Shown: one piece after another, positions 24,291-37,491 of the stretch | How positions within the stretch are numbered: the stretch's first letter is position 1 | How the letters are laid out: every line of letters starts with the position of its first letter | NCBI GenBank assembly: GCA_947579665.1 | Contig: OX388349.1 | Coordinates: forward strand, 41,177,854 to 41,241,853 | DNA from: Sympetrum striolatum | Lineage: Eukaryota; Arthropoda; Insecta; Odonata; Libellulidae | Reading direction: 5' to 3' | DNA length: 64,000 nt | Translations under genes and position numbers: made by a program | Notes under the pieces: model-generated | Database searches by the model: none | Told to the model about the DNA's origin: nothing | Seen by the model: only the letters and a program-made list of their open reading frames with translations

Positions 24291-24566
24291 AAGTCTTTCT
24301 TACTTATAGTATAGCTATCGATTATTTTTGACGCTTTCAGAGAATTTTTGAGCTAACAGTTTAGAAGTGTCCGTATCCTTGTTAGATAAATCCAGGCAGT
24401 TTGGCTGGAACTAATTAGCATTTCGAATCCTGATATGTAATGTACTGTTTTTATTACCAGATAATAAGTGAAGAGCACTAAGATATTAATTTGAGGTATA
24501 GAGATTGAATAGTTCTATATTATCATCTAATACTGATACTACATATATGGAACTTGAGATACTCAT

Positions 24567-24858
24567 AAGATATTTGAAAATCTCCAATAGCCGTCTTTGT
24601 CAGCGATCCGAACCTCGTAGCCACCGGTTTTCGGAAATACTGAGCTGATAAGAGCTGGATTATTAGTAATTATTAGTACTAAGAAGCACCCATTGTACGT
24701 ATCAATTGTGATGTTATCGTAATCATCATCGCTGTACTCATCTACCTCTGATGATGATAGCATTGTTGTTGTTCCAGAAATTGTGGCAATGAGGTGTGGC
24801 TAGAGTGACACCGACTGAAAAAGAAGGCTCTTGGAGATTTTTAAACCTCTAATTCATT
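24567..24858. mobile_element. MITE-like family M1, copy A
   Basis: The left arm TTGAAAATCTCCAATAGCCG (24,573 on) is the inverse of the right end GGCTCTTGGAGATTTTTAAA (24,827-24,846), and CCGTCTTTGTCAGCG faces CACCGACTGAAAAAGAAGG. The interior has the family signature CACCCATTGTACGTATCAAT and a CATCATCG / GATGATGATAG region. Related copies lie at 31.3, 35.0 and 44.9 kb. Noncoding. Confidence 0.8.
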
Positions 24859-25475
24859 AAAGCCACGTTACAATTTTTCCTCGTCTCTTCCTTAAGACTC
24901 GCAAGAAATAAATTTCCTTTGAATGGTTTAAATGTTTGTTGCAGTTTTTGCAGTGGTTATCTGCAATTGAATGGTTTGTTCTGTAAATAGAAAGTGCTAA
25001 GTTATAATCAGTTTGGGAAGAACCAATTCGAAATAAAAAATCTATATACAGCATGGATCCATTTATGAATTAATTCTTCGATTAATTACGGTGCATTAAA
25101 TATTGAAAAGGTTCTCTGAATTTTTGTTTTTAAAGCTTAGTGTATTTTACCATTCTTCGGTGTTCTTGAAGAAACCTTCAAAATACGTTTCACAACTTAT
25201 CGGTGAATATATTCTGTGAATCCATACCGTACGAAAAGATAACTTCATCAAAGGAAATTTGCTCATGCATGGTCTTATCATCATTTCCAAATTTGAGTAA
25301 AAAGAGGCTGTACTTTTTTTTTACTATGTTTTACCATATATCATATCCTGTCTTTCACCAGATGACATCAACCGCTTCTAGAACACCATGTTACAATTTT
25401 CTTTCCTTGCATGATACTCTCGCAATAGGTAAATTTCCTTTGAGTTGCTAACATTAAAACTTGATTATCTTTGAT
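24859..25475 (+). repeat. Dispersed repeat family R3, copy 1, adjoining MITE copy A
   Basis: Aligns in the same orientation to 35,177-35,725. Shared blocks are GACTCGCAAGA plus AAATTTCCTT, the GGTTATCTGCAATTGAA block, CCTTCAAAATACGTTTC, CATACCGTA, GCATGGTCTTATCATCA and CATATATCATATCC followed by CACCAGATGACATCAACCGC. At its end, 25,388-25,450 repeats its own beginning (CATGTTACAATTTTC ... CTCGCAATAGGTAAATTTCC), so the unit is partly duplicated in tandem. It may be the interior of a longer transposon whose one end is the M1 sequence. Confidence 0.75.
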
Positions 25476-28400
25476 AGTTTTCATCTTTGATTAGGTTCCT
25501 TATATTTCAGGTTAATGGTTCAAAGTATACGTGCATCATATAATATTAAAGTAATTTTGGCATCTCTCAATCGCGTGGGTGGCTCGAGACCCTAATTTCC
25601 CTGTTTTTCTCATTTTAATCAGTCCCTAATTTATTTCCACATCTTTGTGTCTCCTGTAGTCTCCACCTGCCAACGCTTTGGGAAGGTATCATAGCGAGTC
25701 TTATAATTAGCCTTTTCCACGTATCTCATAAAAAAGGCATTTTCCTTCCGACCCCTTTTCCTTGTCACTTCTTTCTTCCCTTTTCTTGCAGCGCCATTTC
25801 CCACACTTATTCCCTTCCCCCGTCCTTTATCTTGCCACTTCGCTGTCTTTTCTCATTCCACGGCGGCATTTCATTTTCATTTTCCTCCGCCCGTACTCTC
25901 CCAGAAACCCAAAAGGTAAGACCTGAACGGGAGAGTGACCTTTGCAACAGTTCCCTCGTATAGGGGCAACATATAATTAAATGTGTATTAATTGAAGACC
26001 TTCCCAGTTTCGTTTTCTTTCCCTTATTAATAATTTCGTTTTCTCCTACGTCGGGGCGGATTTCGAATTGGTCCTGAAAGTTTCTCCAGCAAAACAGTGG
26101 CGAGATACTGAAAGTCTTTTTTAGAATTTTATTTTTCTCGGAATTAATAAGTTATTTATTCTTCTGAATTCTTAAAGCTGAGGCTCATACATACATTTTT
26201 AATTGATTCTACACATTAAGGATCGGAGATTTTAGAATAATATTCCTTTACTTTTTGAATTACCCACATAGACATTTGCTTTACTAATTTTTAATGGTTA
26301 ATTACTAAATTACTTATAATACTTAATTACTAACTACTGATTTATGCAGACGTTAATCTATTAACCTGAAATCACAATATTTCTCTATTAACGTAGCGTA
26401 TTAGAACTTGACGATAAAATAGGATTTAAACAATGTTTTTAACTCAGTTAAGTAGATATTTGTTGATTTAAACAGTTATCATCGTAGTCGTTAGCATAAC
26501 ATTACTTTTATTGTTAGTGCTGCAGGAAGACGTGCTTTAAAGCTATTTATTTGCTTGCGCAGACAATGTCTAAATTTTGAAGAATAGTAAGCACATAAAT
26601 TATTATTCATATATCTTTGGAGAAGAATAACGAAAGCGAGAGAAGAATAGAAAAAAACACTCATACCTTTACTACAATATACATAATATACTTTGAGAAA
26701 GGTGTAAATGATTTTTATCGTTATTCCTTAAGAAGGAGGAATACCACTAAGTTAAGGCATAATTAGTACATTCCTATCTTTGGAGAAAATATCCTGGGAG
26801 TCAAATTATTGTCATGGTTCGTTTGTTTTAGTTTTGTATACTCTGGTAAATGGAGAAGACAAAAAATCCAAAAAATAAACGCATGCGTGTTCCCAAAGAA
26901 AGATCGAATCATCTTTGAAATATTAAAGAACACCTTGAAAACTCCACCCATTCCTTGCTATTTATATGAAAACTTTCAAGCCACCTCTGAGTTCGCGCCT
27001 TCATTCCACCCTAACTTCATTCTCTTCGTGACTTACTGCCCTTTTCTTATCTCCCCCTCTTCTTCTGTGCTGGCTGCTTATCTTCCCAACGCCTTCTTAC
27101 TGCAGCGTTGCTTTCCTCCTCTCATTTCACAGAGCCATTCTATTTTCGCCTCGCATGAGGCACGTAGCACGGGGAGTGAGAATTTAAGAAATTTCGGCGA
27201 AGAAATGAGTTTTCTCCGGTACAGAAAAGAGATTCCTTACTCCCCAGCTGAGGAGTCAACACATTTCGAGGTGGCACTATTTCCGGATTGTGTACATTTC
27301 TGCCAAGAGTGGGTTGTAAAGTTCATTGGAGGACTGAAAATTGAAGTCACGCACCGTGTTATGCCGTTATATTCGGTGGTGCTGCCCGAAATGGTGTTGC
27401 TTTCTTTTCACTGGATTAAGCTACTATACATCGCGTTATATCAACCGTAGATTTCAAATGGATTTTAAAGGAGGGACACAGATAAGTGACACCGCAACAA
27501 CATATAGTAAACATGACACTATAATATTTACAAACTAGTACTAACTGCACCATTAATATGATATGATATCTTTCAGACTTCTTATCTGGGTATGAAAAAC
27601 ATAAAGCGTTACACCAATTGTCTTTTTTAATGGAGTAACCCACACCAAGTGCTACGGAAGAGTATTTATTATAGTTTTCCTTAAAGAGTATTCTGAGTAA
27701 AGTCGCTTAACACCATTGACATATTCTAAAGAGGTTCTTTCTCTGAATTTTTTGCTATCCCATACTAAAATCACCCTTGTGTGGTGCATATCCGATCTGC
27801 AATATTATCAGCAGGTTTTCCACATTTTTCAGCGTCACTTTAACATTCTTAGTATATTTTTCTTCCTTTTTGCTCGTCCGATGGCCAACCAAATCATTTT
27901 ATGTATTTTTATGGAAAATATGGTTATATTATGAACGATATCAATGCCATTGCTTTGGTCTAAATTAAAATGTACCATGTGAAACTAAATTTAAGAGCTG
28001 ATTTTTTTACTATATTCAAAGTTTTGGATACATATGTGATAGTTAGTGCAGAATATAACACAATTGTCAAAAAATGGAACTAAGTTATATATTCACGCAT
28101 AAATTCTCTTCTTTTGGGCCTTTCATAGACAAACTAATTTGTTTGATAGAATTAGATAGTATAAAATAACGAATAACACGTCGGATTTCAATTTTTCAGA
28201 ATTTAAGTCCACTTCCTAATAGAATGAGTCAACATGATAGAAAATACGTAGATATGTAAATAAAGGATATAATATGAAATGGAGAAAAGTTGAGAAAGCT
28301 GGACATGAGTGTAGCATAATACAGACGGATAAAAGGTAAACTGCTCCAAGCATAGGGTATTGTTGGGTAAAAACCCAGGAGATGACCACGAAGGAGATAG

Positions 28401-31225
28401 ATGGGTAAAGTTGAGGATGACATATGACAGGGGGCGCAGGATGTGACTAAGTATCTTGCTGAAAATGATGGTGAGATAAGGTAAGATGAAAAACTTAGCG
28501 GTAAACATCCATCATTTCTACATGGTGTGTAGGGAGAAATTTTGATGGCAAAGAATTGTACGAAAATCGAATTTGTATTTTCTTCACGAATTTTTTATTG
28601 AAAGATTTAATCCGTGAAATCTAGATCAATCACGCGTACCAATGCTATTATCTCATATTTCGTGATTTCCAGAACAATTTGGACAGATTGTAAAAATGAC
28701 CCAGAGGCTGATTGTAATTAGCTCGTAATTCCAGGTGATAAAGATTGAAGTCTGGATTAATGAATTCTCGGATTACCATATAGTTCATTAAATCTGTCGC
28801 TCGAATTGAAATGAAGCGTTTTGCTTGGTATCGGGAATATGCTAATGAAAACAGGAAGTAATTATGTTGCTCATACTATGAGGAATGCTGCATTTATGTA
28901 TGGTCGACGGACTTTTGAAAGAAAATATAAAGTCGCGGGTTCATAAAACTCACGCCAAATATAATAGCGTCATTTTTTTAACAGTTACTTGCTGAAATAT
29001 GCACGTTGAAAACATGGTTTAATAAAAATTAAATTGTGTCACCTAGAATAAGTTCCAGGGGCATGAAGAATTATAGACTCATTTATTCCATCTGAAAACG
29101 GGTATAAAAATAAAATTTATATATTCCAGTTGGCCTTTAAATGCCTCCTGATCTTATTATGGGTATTACAAGTTCGTTAAAAAAATATTATCATCTATTT
29201 CTATCGAATATCAAACAATTCTATTTATTTAGATAATTATGGGCCATGTCCACAGAATATTTGAGGAAATAATCCGACGATTCTTAATAGGATCTCGTAG
29301 GATACTATTTCATTCTCATTTTATTTCAAGGAAATACTAGTTCTTAAATAGAAATGAGGCATTTATGGGATAGGATGAAATACGCCTCTGATGACCTTAG
29401 CCGTAAAAAAAAACTTCCTACGAGAAAAATGCCAGTCGATATCTGCTTCGCTTGACACTCAATACCTAAATCTCTCATTTTCCATCTCAAATCAGCTCGT
29501 ACAGCAGCTAATAACACCATCGTTACCAATTTCTAGGAACGAAAATTTCTCGTAAATGCCATTCAGTAATATCTCGGAACTCTCAAAAGCGAGCAAAAAG
29601 TCATACCCACATCCTTGAGTTGGAAATATAACCCGCAGATATTGCTAGAGGGAGAAGTTTTTATGCAAGATTTTCCATTGAATATATACAAGGATTATCA
29701 TTATATTTCCAATATAAAAGATTCTACCCACTTCCAAAAAAATCACTCAAGTTCAGAGGAAATGTCTCGTTATTCCTCATTTTGATAGCGAAATCTGACG
29801 ATACTTTGAGGATCATCCCTAAAATTGGAACTTATTTCCTCTTGGTCTTGGTCGAACAAAACTGACTCAAATATTAATTTAAACTATTTCTGACTCAAAT
29901 ATTAATATGACTATAAACTGGTTTCCATTTCCAATTTCAACCAAGCATTGCAATAAAAGAGATCAGGCGTGTGTGAGCTTCCTCGTTAGTTTTCTATTTA
30001 CTGAAAATGCGTGTCAAAAGTTTACATTTATCAAACTGGGAAACGTTAGTATAGGAAGACCAAATTTATTTTTAAGGGAAATTAAGGAAGAAGAAATAAG
30101 GGATGTGTATTAATATTTAACAGCAACAATTACAATTCAGGTAATTCTTTATTATGTTTTTTCCTATTTTGGAAGGAACGAACTCTTAAATTGGCACACC
30201 GTAGTATATATTTCTTATATCTTATGCTCAATTTTGGAGCATAGTTTTAAATTCTAGGTTTGTAAAATTTACCTTAAATATGAATTTAACTTCAATAATT
30301 ATTTGTAGAAATAAGGTAGTGAAATAATGCTTTAGTTTTCCCTATTTGAACTAAGTACTAAAGTATCGCAGGTTTAAGGCAACGAGTTTTTACCTTCAAT
30401 AATACAAAGAGAGTAAGTAACATAAGGAATACCGCATGGAAAACAACAGGATCTACTTTGAGTTTCAAAGCTGCAGTATGATGGAAACTAAAAGGTCGGT
30501 TTTTCTCAGTAAACAGTAAGTCAATTAAATTTAACTGAGCAACACTTCCTCTATAATGCTACTCATTCTCGGAATCAGGAAGTAATCTACACATATCTCT
30601 TTTGTCATAAGAACCTCCTTTGAGAAAGCGTGAGATTCTCTTCACTTCAAGCGAAACGTAAACCTGCTCTCAGTCAAAGATAGAAGGCTTTCTCTGAGGA
30701 AATCCTATTAAGATGTATGCAATGGAATGAAACTTCTCGCTTTGAGACGGAGCATTCAGACTTTTGACAGCAACCTTGTGTCTGTTGTATATCATTCTTT
30801 AATTTAAGACGTTCAATATTGATTCCCATCGTGGACGATTTATTTCTGCTGGCATAATTGCCTACAAAATCAGATGGGTTCCTTACGTCAAATAAGGTCA
30901 TTCTTGTATGCATTTTTTATGAGATCGATGAATTCGATGGAAAATTGTGATGTTATTTTATGTAATTTATAAGTTAATCACCAAGTTCTGCATGAGCTAG
31001 TTTTTGGTGTTTCGTCTCAGTACGATGATTTATGCAAGTTAGGCAAGTCTAACATTCCCTAAAATATAAACATGATTTTTGAGTATCTCTTTATTTTTCT
31101 CCCGACAGGAAAATCTCTGAGAAGAGAATTCTAAAACATTCATTCTATGATTAGTGATGAATTCCAAAATACATTCATTACTAACCTTGTTATTCCTAGT
31201 GTGATTTTTAGCGTATCATCTATAT
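25476..31225. other. Long unique stretch, no gene recognised
   Basis: GC-richer islands lie at 25,560-26,100 and 26,990-27,360. The second contains the longest open frame of the window (26,809-27,450 plus, 213 codons), which has no recognisable domain and a Phe/Ser/Pro-rich composition driven by pyrimidine-rich DNA. The frame at 28,203-28,508 minus is also AT-biased and featureless. No repeats were noticed between 27,500 and 31,200. Confidence 0.4.
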
Positions 31226-31615
31226 CACTGCATAGTGGTTTTGTTTGTAAATTCATTGAAAAGAAAGGAAAGTTGGGACACGGCTGTTAAGGAATTAGAG
31301 GTTTAAAATTTCCAATAGCCGTTTTTTTCGGCGTTCATCATCTCATTCCCTGGTATTTCGATAAAATATCTCTCATTGCTCATCTAATTACTCCTGACGA
31401 AGAATACATCGCATTCAAAGTACGTATTCAGTTCTCTCAAAAAGTGCGGTGTTCTGTCTTGTTTTCTCGGAATACCGGGGAAGGAGAAGAAGAACGCCGA
31501 TAAAAACGACTATTGGAAATATTAAAAATCTAATTCCTTAACAGAAGTGTTTCAACTTTCCTTTCTTTTCAATGAATTTACAAACAAAACCACTATGCAA
31601 AGATATAGATGATGA
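31226..31615. mobile_element. MITE-like family M1, copy B, with extended inverted arms
   Basis: The core is 31,288-31,543: TTTCCAATAGCCGTTTTTTT on the left faces the inverse (AAAAACGACTATTGGAAAT) on the right, with GCGTTC / GAACGC inside. Unlike the other copies, pairing goes on outside the core: GTGGTTTTGTTTGTAAATTC (31,233 on) is the inverse of GAATTTACAAACAAAACCAC (31,573-31,592). The total foldback has arms of about 115-120 bp. CCCTGGTATTTCG / CGGAATACCGGGG gives a second, inner inverted pair. Confidence 0.85.
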
Positions 31616-34330
31616 AGTGGGCACGATACACCTCTATATTGTAAACATAAAGTGATGTGAAGTGTTTTACATCTGCAGCTAACGTAAATCTGCTTATTCA
31701 TCGGCCGCAAAAACATTAACTTTTTCAGAGATTTATTACCGAATCATTTGAACATTAATCATGAACGCAGTACACAAAAAAATAACTTTTTGAATGGATT
31801 TCCTCTCTTTTTCATTCTAGTTTACCCAAATGTGTATCCGTACATACTAAATTGTAGTATTACTTGGATTATGTCTACTTTAAGTTAACGAACGTGTGTC
31901 TTTAAAGGTATAAATTTTACTGCGCAATACTTACGAAATAAAATTTTGTTTCTCCTGAACTGAAAGAGGCGTGAAATTCTTCTGACCTCTTCTATGAGGG
32001 AACCGTTTCCAGCATCTGTTGTTTAGAAGCATTCAACAAAAGAAAACGATTTCTCACGGGTTTCCACTTACTATCTGTATGTGAAATTGTTCTAAAATAA
32101 AGTTATACGGCAAGTAAAGCAAGGGCGTGAGTGAACGAATATACAAATAAAAACAAAATAGCGTTGATAAAAGTAGAGCAGTTCCGATTCAAGTAAAATA
32201 ACAAATATTTCCATGTATCCAAAATTAAATTTTAGACGTTCAAATCGTCAGCTTTGCTTCGCTATGTAATTTATTCTGAATGCTTTTGTATCAAAAAGAA
32301 AGAGTTTTAGAAACAAATTATCCTTCTGCAGTTCATCAAAAGATTCCGAATTAGCTCTATCTACGTTACTTTTCTACAATCATACCATTTCTTTGATGAA
32401 GTTATTATTGCAAGGAGTTGCTTGACATTAAAGTGGATAAATATTAGAATTTTATTTTGAAGACTTTCACTTGAAGACTAGACAAGACTTGAAGTTGTCT
32501 GCAACATTGATAGTGCAGGTTAAATTATTCCCACTGATTAACGTGATCATACTATTAAGCGTACGTAAGACTATATACCTATTTCTTATTGGCTTTGACA
32601 GCTGTGAAGATGTTAGCCTGCTAGCCATTGCGGCACTGACAACTTGGTGCTGAACTCTGGCCTGTGAATGTTTCTTGTGAGCATTAGTTAAAGAAATAAT
32701 CCTGAGAGTGGTTCTAAATTCCCCATTAATGTTATTATTTTGAAATAACATACATACGCAGACCATGTGAAATCGAACAAAGGGGCACTTTCATAAATAA
32801 ATACCCACTTGGATATCGTATGGTCTATTCCTTTGCTGAAATTATTTAAGTTAGTTACTTCATTTAAGTAAAAGAAATTTAAAATAGGATAATTTTAACA
32901 TTCACCAATCATTAGTAAATATGGATTAAAATATCTGAACGTAATGTTTTCAAACATTAAGAATTGCTGAGAATATTTAAAGCTTGTTAAATCATCGGTA
33001 CGAAACTATAACAATATTTCATCCAGTCACTTTTCTAATCGCAGAATAGGAGGTTTTACTTACGAGCATCAGCAGAATCGTCAACTTCGTTTGGATCATA
33101 TGAGTCATTGAGCCATTTGGCGAAACGGCTATTTAAATCTTAGCATTGAATTTTTCTTATTTTATTTACTCTATTCAAAGTAAATCTTTATATTTTGATA
33201 TTTGCATTGGTTTTCAACATATCACCAAATTGTGCATGCATCACAATTTGATTAGATTTAACACTTTGCGTCATTTTTTGGAAGATAATAATAATTACAT
33301 CAAAGCATTTATCAATCAATACTTAAATGATTTGATATTTCCTTGTTTGATTATCATTTTGATTATTTTTTACTGTTAGAACCCCAAGTAAAAGGGGATA
33401 TTCCCTAAATGGGATTCATAATTTATTCGTGCAAATATATTACCTAGGTGACACAACGTGGATTTTTGGAAGGATGAATTATTGGATTTCCGTAAGCCAG
33501 GGCCACCAAACTGGTAGCCTGAGGCTCTTCAGCTTCCCTTGTCCAGATTACTATGTCAAATTGCGTGTCATTATCATAGTACAACGCATAAATATTGCAT
33601 TTCAGCTTTACAACTAATTGGATTTCTTCTGAATTACAAAAAATATCAACCCTATTAAAAATATCACCGTTCATACTCCTTGCATTGATGCACCTTTTGA
33701 TAGAAAAGATCTTAAGCATGAAACTTTTTTAAATAGCTCTCACGTCAAGACCCACCATTGAAAACATTTCTACCGTGAATTATTTTCACATTTTTTATTT
33801 CCAAGTCTCTAGAAGCTGGAGACTAACGGTTCATTCCGTAGGTTTGACAAAATAAAAATAAAGGTAGGAAACGGAAAAGGGGCTATTATTTTTTTAATCG
33901 AAGCAAATTCAAAATTTTCCATCCTTACTTTGATCGCGGTCGAATAAATTGAGTCAAATTCGGTCACAGAAGGATATCTGTTGACCACCGTATATATCAT
34001 CAAAATCGAATTTTAAAACTCTGTGAATGTGATTTTCCTTTATTTAATAACAATACTGTTTATATATCAAAATTACAGAAATATATAAATTATAAATATT
34101 TATAATTCGAACAATATAGTCATGTATACCCAAACGCTCGAAATAACAGGCGTAAAGCAATACGTTGACGTACTGCGGGTTGCACGTATAAAGGGAACAG
34201 AGCCACATTGATTGCGGCGGTTGCAGGGACTACCTGAAAGTAAACCGATTTTTTGTTGCTAATTTTTCATAAACAAAGGCCCGTGTATTGAACGGTCGGA
34301 AATGTGTGAAATATTTAAGCACAGAATGTT
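31616..34330. other. AT-rich stretch, nothing recognised
   Basis: Short frames at 32,467-32,766 and 33,429-33,719 lie on opposite strands of the same DNA and lack motifs. No transposon ends were seen. Confidence 0.4.
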
Positions 34331-34336
34331 CCCTGT

Positions 34337-34471
34337 AACAAGGAAGAGGAAGAGTGAAAATAGCACATTAGGATGTGCACCCAGGAAAAACCCAAGGAGA
34401 AACGGACATGGAAAAAAGTCCACCAAGGCCGGGAATCGAACCCACCAATTTTCACCCTTCCTCTTCCTTGT
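34337..34471 (-). mobile_element. SINE family S2 fragment, minus orientation, inside a hairpin
   Basis: 34,391-34,443 is the exact inverse of 34,664-34,716 (53 of 53 positions), covering the B-box GGGTTCGATTCCCGG and the first part of the SINE body. It is bracketed by a further inverted pair, AAGGAAGAGGAAGAGTGAAA (34,340 on) and TTTTCACCCTTCCTCTTCCT (34,449 on). The A-box half of the tRNA head is missing. Confidence 0.8.
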
Positions 34472-34612
34472 GATTTATCCTTTGAGGAGGTTCCTCAACA
34501 TCCCTTTGTTTGGCTGGTGCCTCCATGAGGCCCGGCAATGGACGATGCCGCTAGTCGGACGAAACCATACCGCCTCTTGCCTACAAAGTCCCCCAAACGG
34601 CAAAATTGTTCT

Positions 34613-34800
34613 GCCTCGGTAGCTTAGCTGGTTAAAGCATTCTCCCGGCAAGAGGAAGATCCCGGGTTCGATTCCCGGCCTTGGTGGACTTTTTTCCATG
34701 TCCGTTTCTCCTTGGGTGTTCCCTGAAAGTTTCGTTTGTATGTGTTTCCCACAAACCTGGTGTTTCCCTCGTGAGTACTCCGGAAATATATTTTCGTAGT
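34613..34800 (+). mobile_element. SINE family S2 with tRNA-like head
   Basis: 34,613-34,688 folds like a tRNA. The D arm GCTT/AAGC, a five-pair anticodon stem TTCTC/GAGGA with a seven-base loop CCGGCAA, and a T arm CCGGG/CCCGG with TTCGATT are present. The acceptor stem has only five of seven pairs, position 33 is C instead of T, and no clean 3' terminus follows; the sequence continues into a SINE body shared with 34,391-34,443. The anticodon would read GGC (Ala type), but this is a tRNA-derived SINE head, not a functional tRNA gene. Confidence 0.82.
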
Positions 34801-34959
34801 TTAAAATAGGGATCACTCACTTAAAGTTTAGTTTGGGGGAAAAGTTTCTAAGTTTTTAAAATACGATTTCCTGTATGGCTGAAGTTTTAGTTTTTAAATT
34901 TGATATTGGTTTCTAAAGCTAAGTATTATACCATCCTTCTATATGTCCTGACTATTCCC

Positions 34960-35176
34960 TCAGAAAACTCGTTTTGAAACTCCAGTTTTCGGAACAACTG
35001 AAACACCCGGATTCTTCAAAAAAACACCCATTATACGTATCAATAGCGGTGCTATGGTCATCATCATAGCTCTACTCTTCTACTCCTGACGATGGCATTA
35101 TTGTTGTTTCGAAAGTTGTCGCAACGAGATGCAGAGAAGACGGCTTTTGCAGATTTAAAAATCTCTAATTCATATC
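34960..35176 (+). mobile_element. MITE-like family M1, copy C (left end lost)
   Basis: Contains the interior signature CACCCATTATACGTATCAAT and CATCATCATAG, and the right end GAAGACGGCTTTTGCAGATT followed by TAAAAATCTCTAATTC. No left TIR can be found. It continues directly into the R3 repeat, exactly as copy A does. Confidence 0.75.
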
Positions 35177-35725
35177 TAGCCGTGCTAGATTTTCTTTCAT
35201 TACACGAGACTCGCAAGATGTAAATTTCCTTGGGTTTTTTTAGGTATAAGTTGCATATCTTGCAGGGGTTATCTGTAATTGAACTTTTTCTGTTTAAAAT
35301 TGATAACGAACTGTTAAAATTCGGTTAAGGGAGAACCTATATGAATTTTGTTTTAATTCCATTTTTTGTATGGATTCAAATATGGATTAATATCCGATCA
35401 GTTACATCGCCTTAAGTATTTAACAGAATATATGAATTTTTGGTTTCTCAAGCTAAATATGAGTACTGTACTCTCTTTCAGTGTCTTGAATATTCCTTCA
35501 AAACACGTTTTGCAAAACCTCTTTGAATGTATTCCGTGAACCATACCGTAAGCAAAAATAACTCCATCAAATAAAATTGGCTTAGGCATGCTCTTATCAT
35601 CAACTTACGCTCCAAATTTGAGTCAGGCGAAGCTCTAGTTTTGTCTTTACTGTTCTATACCATGTATCATATCTCCTCTTTTACCAGCTGATATGAACCG
35701 CTCCTTGTACACCTCTGCTCTCTGA
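35177..35725 (+). repeat. Dispersed repeat family R3, copy 2
   Basis: Aligns to 24,859-25,475 in the same orientation with many substitutions: GAGACTCGCAAGATGTAAAT, GGGGTTATCTGTAATTGAAC, TTCCTTCAAAACACGTTTTG, CATACCGTAAGC, GGCATGCTCTTATCATCAAC and GTATCATATCTCCTCTTTTA. Together with the adjoining M1 copy this gives about 760 bp of shared architecture between the two loci. Confidence 0.78.
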
Positions 35726-37125
35726 ATTCTATCTTATCTTTAAAAGAGGGCGTGGTTTGCATTTGGAAGTAGCTTCGCGTGATCCATCCTAAGTTACGAT
35801 ATTTTCAGTCTTTTATCTTATCCTCTTTCAGAACTGAAGTTTCGTAGATAATGTCAAATATTATACACATCTTTACGATAATATTATTTAAAAAATGCAG
35901 TTTTTCTGTTCTCTACTACATATGATTTACATAAATTATAATATAATACTATTATATAATATAATAATAATTACTATGTAATACAATCCTAAAATCTGTA
36001 TAAGTACAGAACGCTTTTTCAATAGAATTTATGCTACTTAGATATAATATTTACTTCTTTTTGTTACTTTAATTTAGCTGCATTAAATCGGTTCATTCTT
36101 TTAAAGACAATGTTTTAAATACTGGGCAAATGATGCTCTCACTGTCACTGTTAACACTTTTAACTTTAAATTATTATCCGGTTAAACCTAGTTACTAATA
36201 AGCAATTATTACCTACTAATAATTGTAGCAAGTAAGGTTCTTGTATTTATTGAGTACATAATGCAAGTAAATTGATGATGAAATACTTTATTCTTTAACA
36301 GTACCTTTATAATAATTTCTAAATAACAATTTATTCGAAGTCATGAACAAATATAAAAATAGTGTTAATATGTAAACTAGCTCTAATAACGAATAATGTA
36401 ATCTGTTAAAATAAGATTAAGTAATAATGAGATTGAGTATGGCAGGATGTTGAACCTCCTTCTACGTAGATGGAAATGAAATAGCGTCGTGTGAAACTGC
36501 TAACACACAGACGTCCTTAAAACGTAACAAATGACCCTTGGGGAAGTCAAGCGTAAAACGCTATTTGTTTCACTTCAGCACACTACCTGACGCTGACCCA
36601 CGCGGTTGCTTTACTCGCTTGAGGACAAGGAAGGAATTTACTACACTATTCTGCCATTTTGATATTCCTTTACCAGATGTTCCTTGAGCGTTATAGTTTA
36701 GTTTATTCATAAGATATATATAACATGTGATGTTATCTACCTTTTAGACTATGTTACTATCTTTTGGCTGCTAAATACTTTAAAAATTCTTACTCCCCTC
36801 TTTGTACACTGTGTTTCTTGATCTGTATATTTTATTTTAGTTTAACTACTGAAACGTATTCTATCCAAAGCAATTCGGTCACCGAATGATTTTCTAATGC
36901 TGCGCTTATGACATTTAACAACTGCTGTAAATACAAATGAAACAACTATTTCAGGATGAAATTTGTCAATAATTTAATTAAGGAACGTTCTCGCAATAAA
37001 TTCAATTGTAGACGCCTTAACTTTGAAGAACTTCATTACCAGAAGCATGATAAATAACTTAGAAAAGTTTAACCAGTAATTTGTAAACGTGTCCGCATTT
37101 CGAACTATATATTCATCGTCATAAA
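35726..37125. other. Very AT-rich stretch, nothing recognised
   Basis: 35,870-36,420 is almost pure A and T. 36,450-36,640 is GC-richer and contains CGTAACAAATGACCCTTGGG; it is not repeated elsewhere in the window. Confidence 0.4.
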
Positions 37126-37130
37126 ATAAG

Positions 37131-37260
37131 AATACACAAGCAAACCTTTTTTACTCAAAGAGGGGACAATAGACATGAAAAGTCAATGATTTTTTGCTTT
37201 TTGGCTGTTGCTGTTTGAGTCCCTTTCTTTATTATTATAAAGAAGGTTTGCTTGTGTATT
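37131..37260. repeat. Short foldback, 18-bp perfect outer arms
   Basis: AATACACAAGCAAACCTT (37,131-37,148) and its exact inverse (37,243-37,260), with a second inner pair ACTCAAAGAGGGGAC facing GAGTCCCTTTCTTTA. The loop is about 65 bp. It is probably a small MITE relic. Confidence 0.75.
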
Positions 37261-37491
37261 TTTATACCCAGATGATGAACATGTAGTTTGAAATAGGTCA
37301 AATAAAGGAATTTTTTAAAGGTGAATTTTTTGCTAAATTGTTTTATCACGATTCCTTGTTAAGAAGAGATAACTTCTCAAGCTTTTACTTGATGGATTGA
37401 TTAGCTTGGTACAAGAAGTGGAAATAGTGACTTAGATGAAACTCGAAACCACTCAACTACTACACCACTAAACTGAGGTCAGTGGTTAGAA

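Noticed and set aside
26809..27450. Longest open frame in the window (213 codons)
   Set aside because: No domain, no start context or splice signals of note, and composition follows a pyrimidine-rich stretch. One frame of this length is expected by chance in 64 kb where GC rises.
34613..34688. Possible tRNA-Ala gene
   Set aside because: Two acceptor mismatches, C at position 33, and the sequence continues into a SINE body that occurs again nearby; it is a tRNA-derived SINE.
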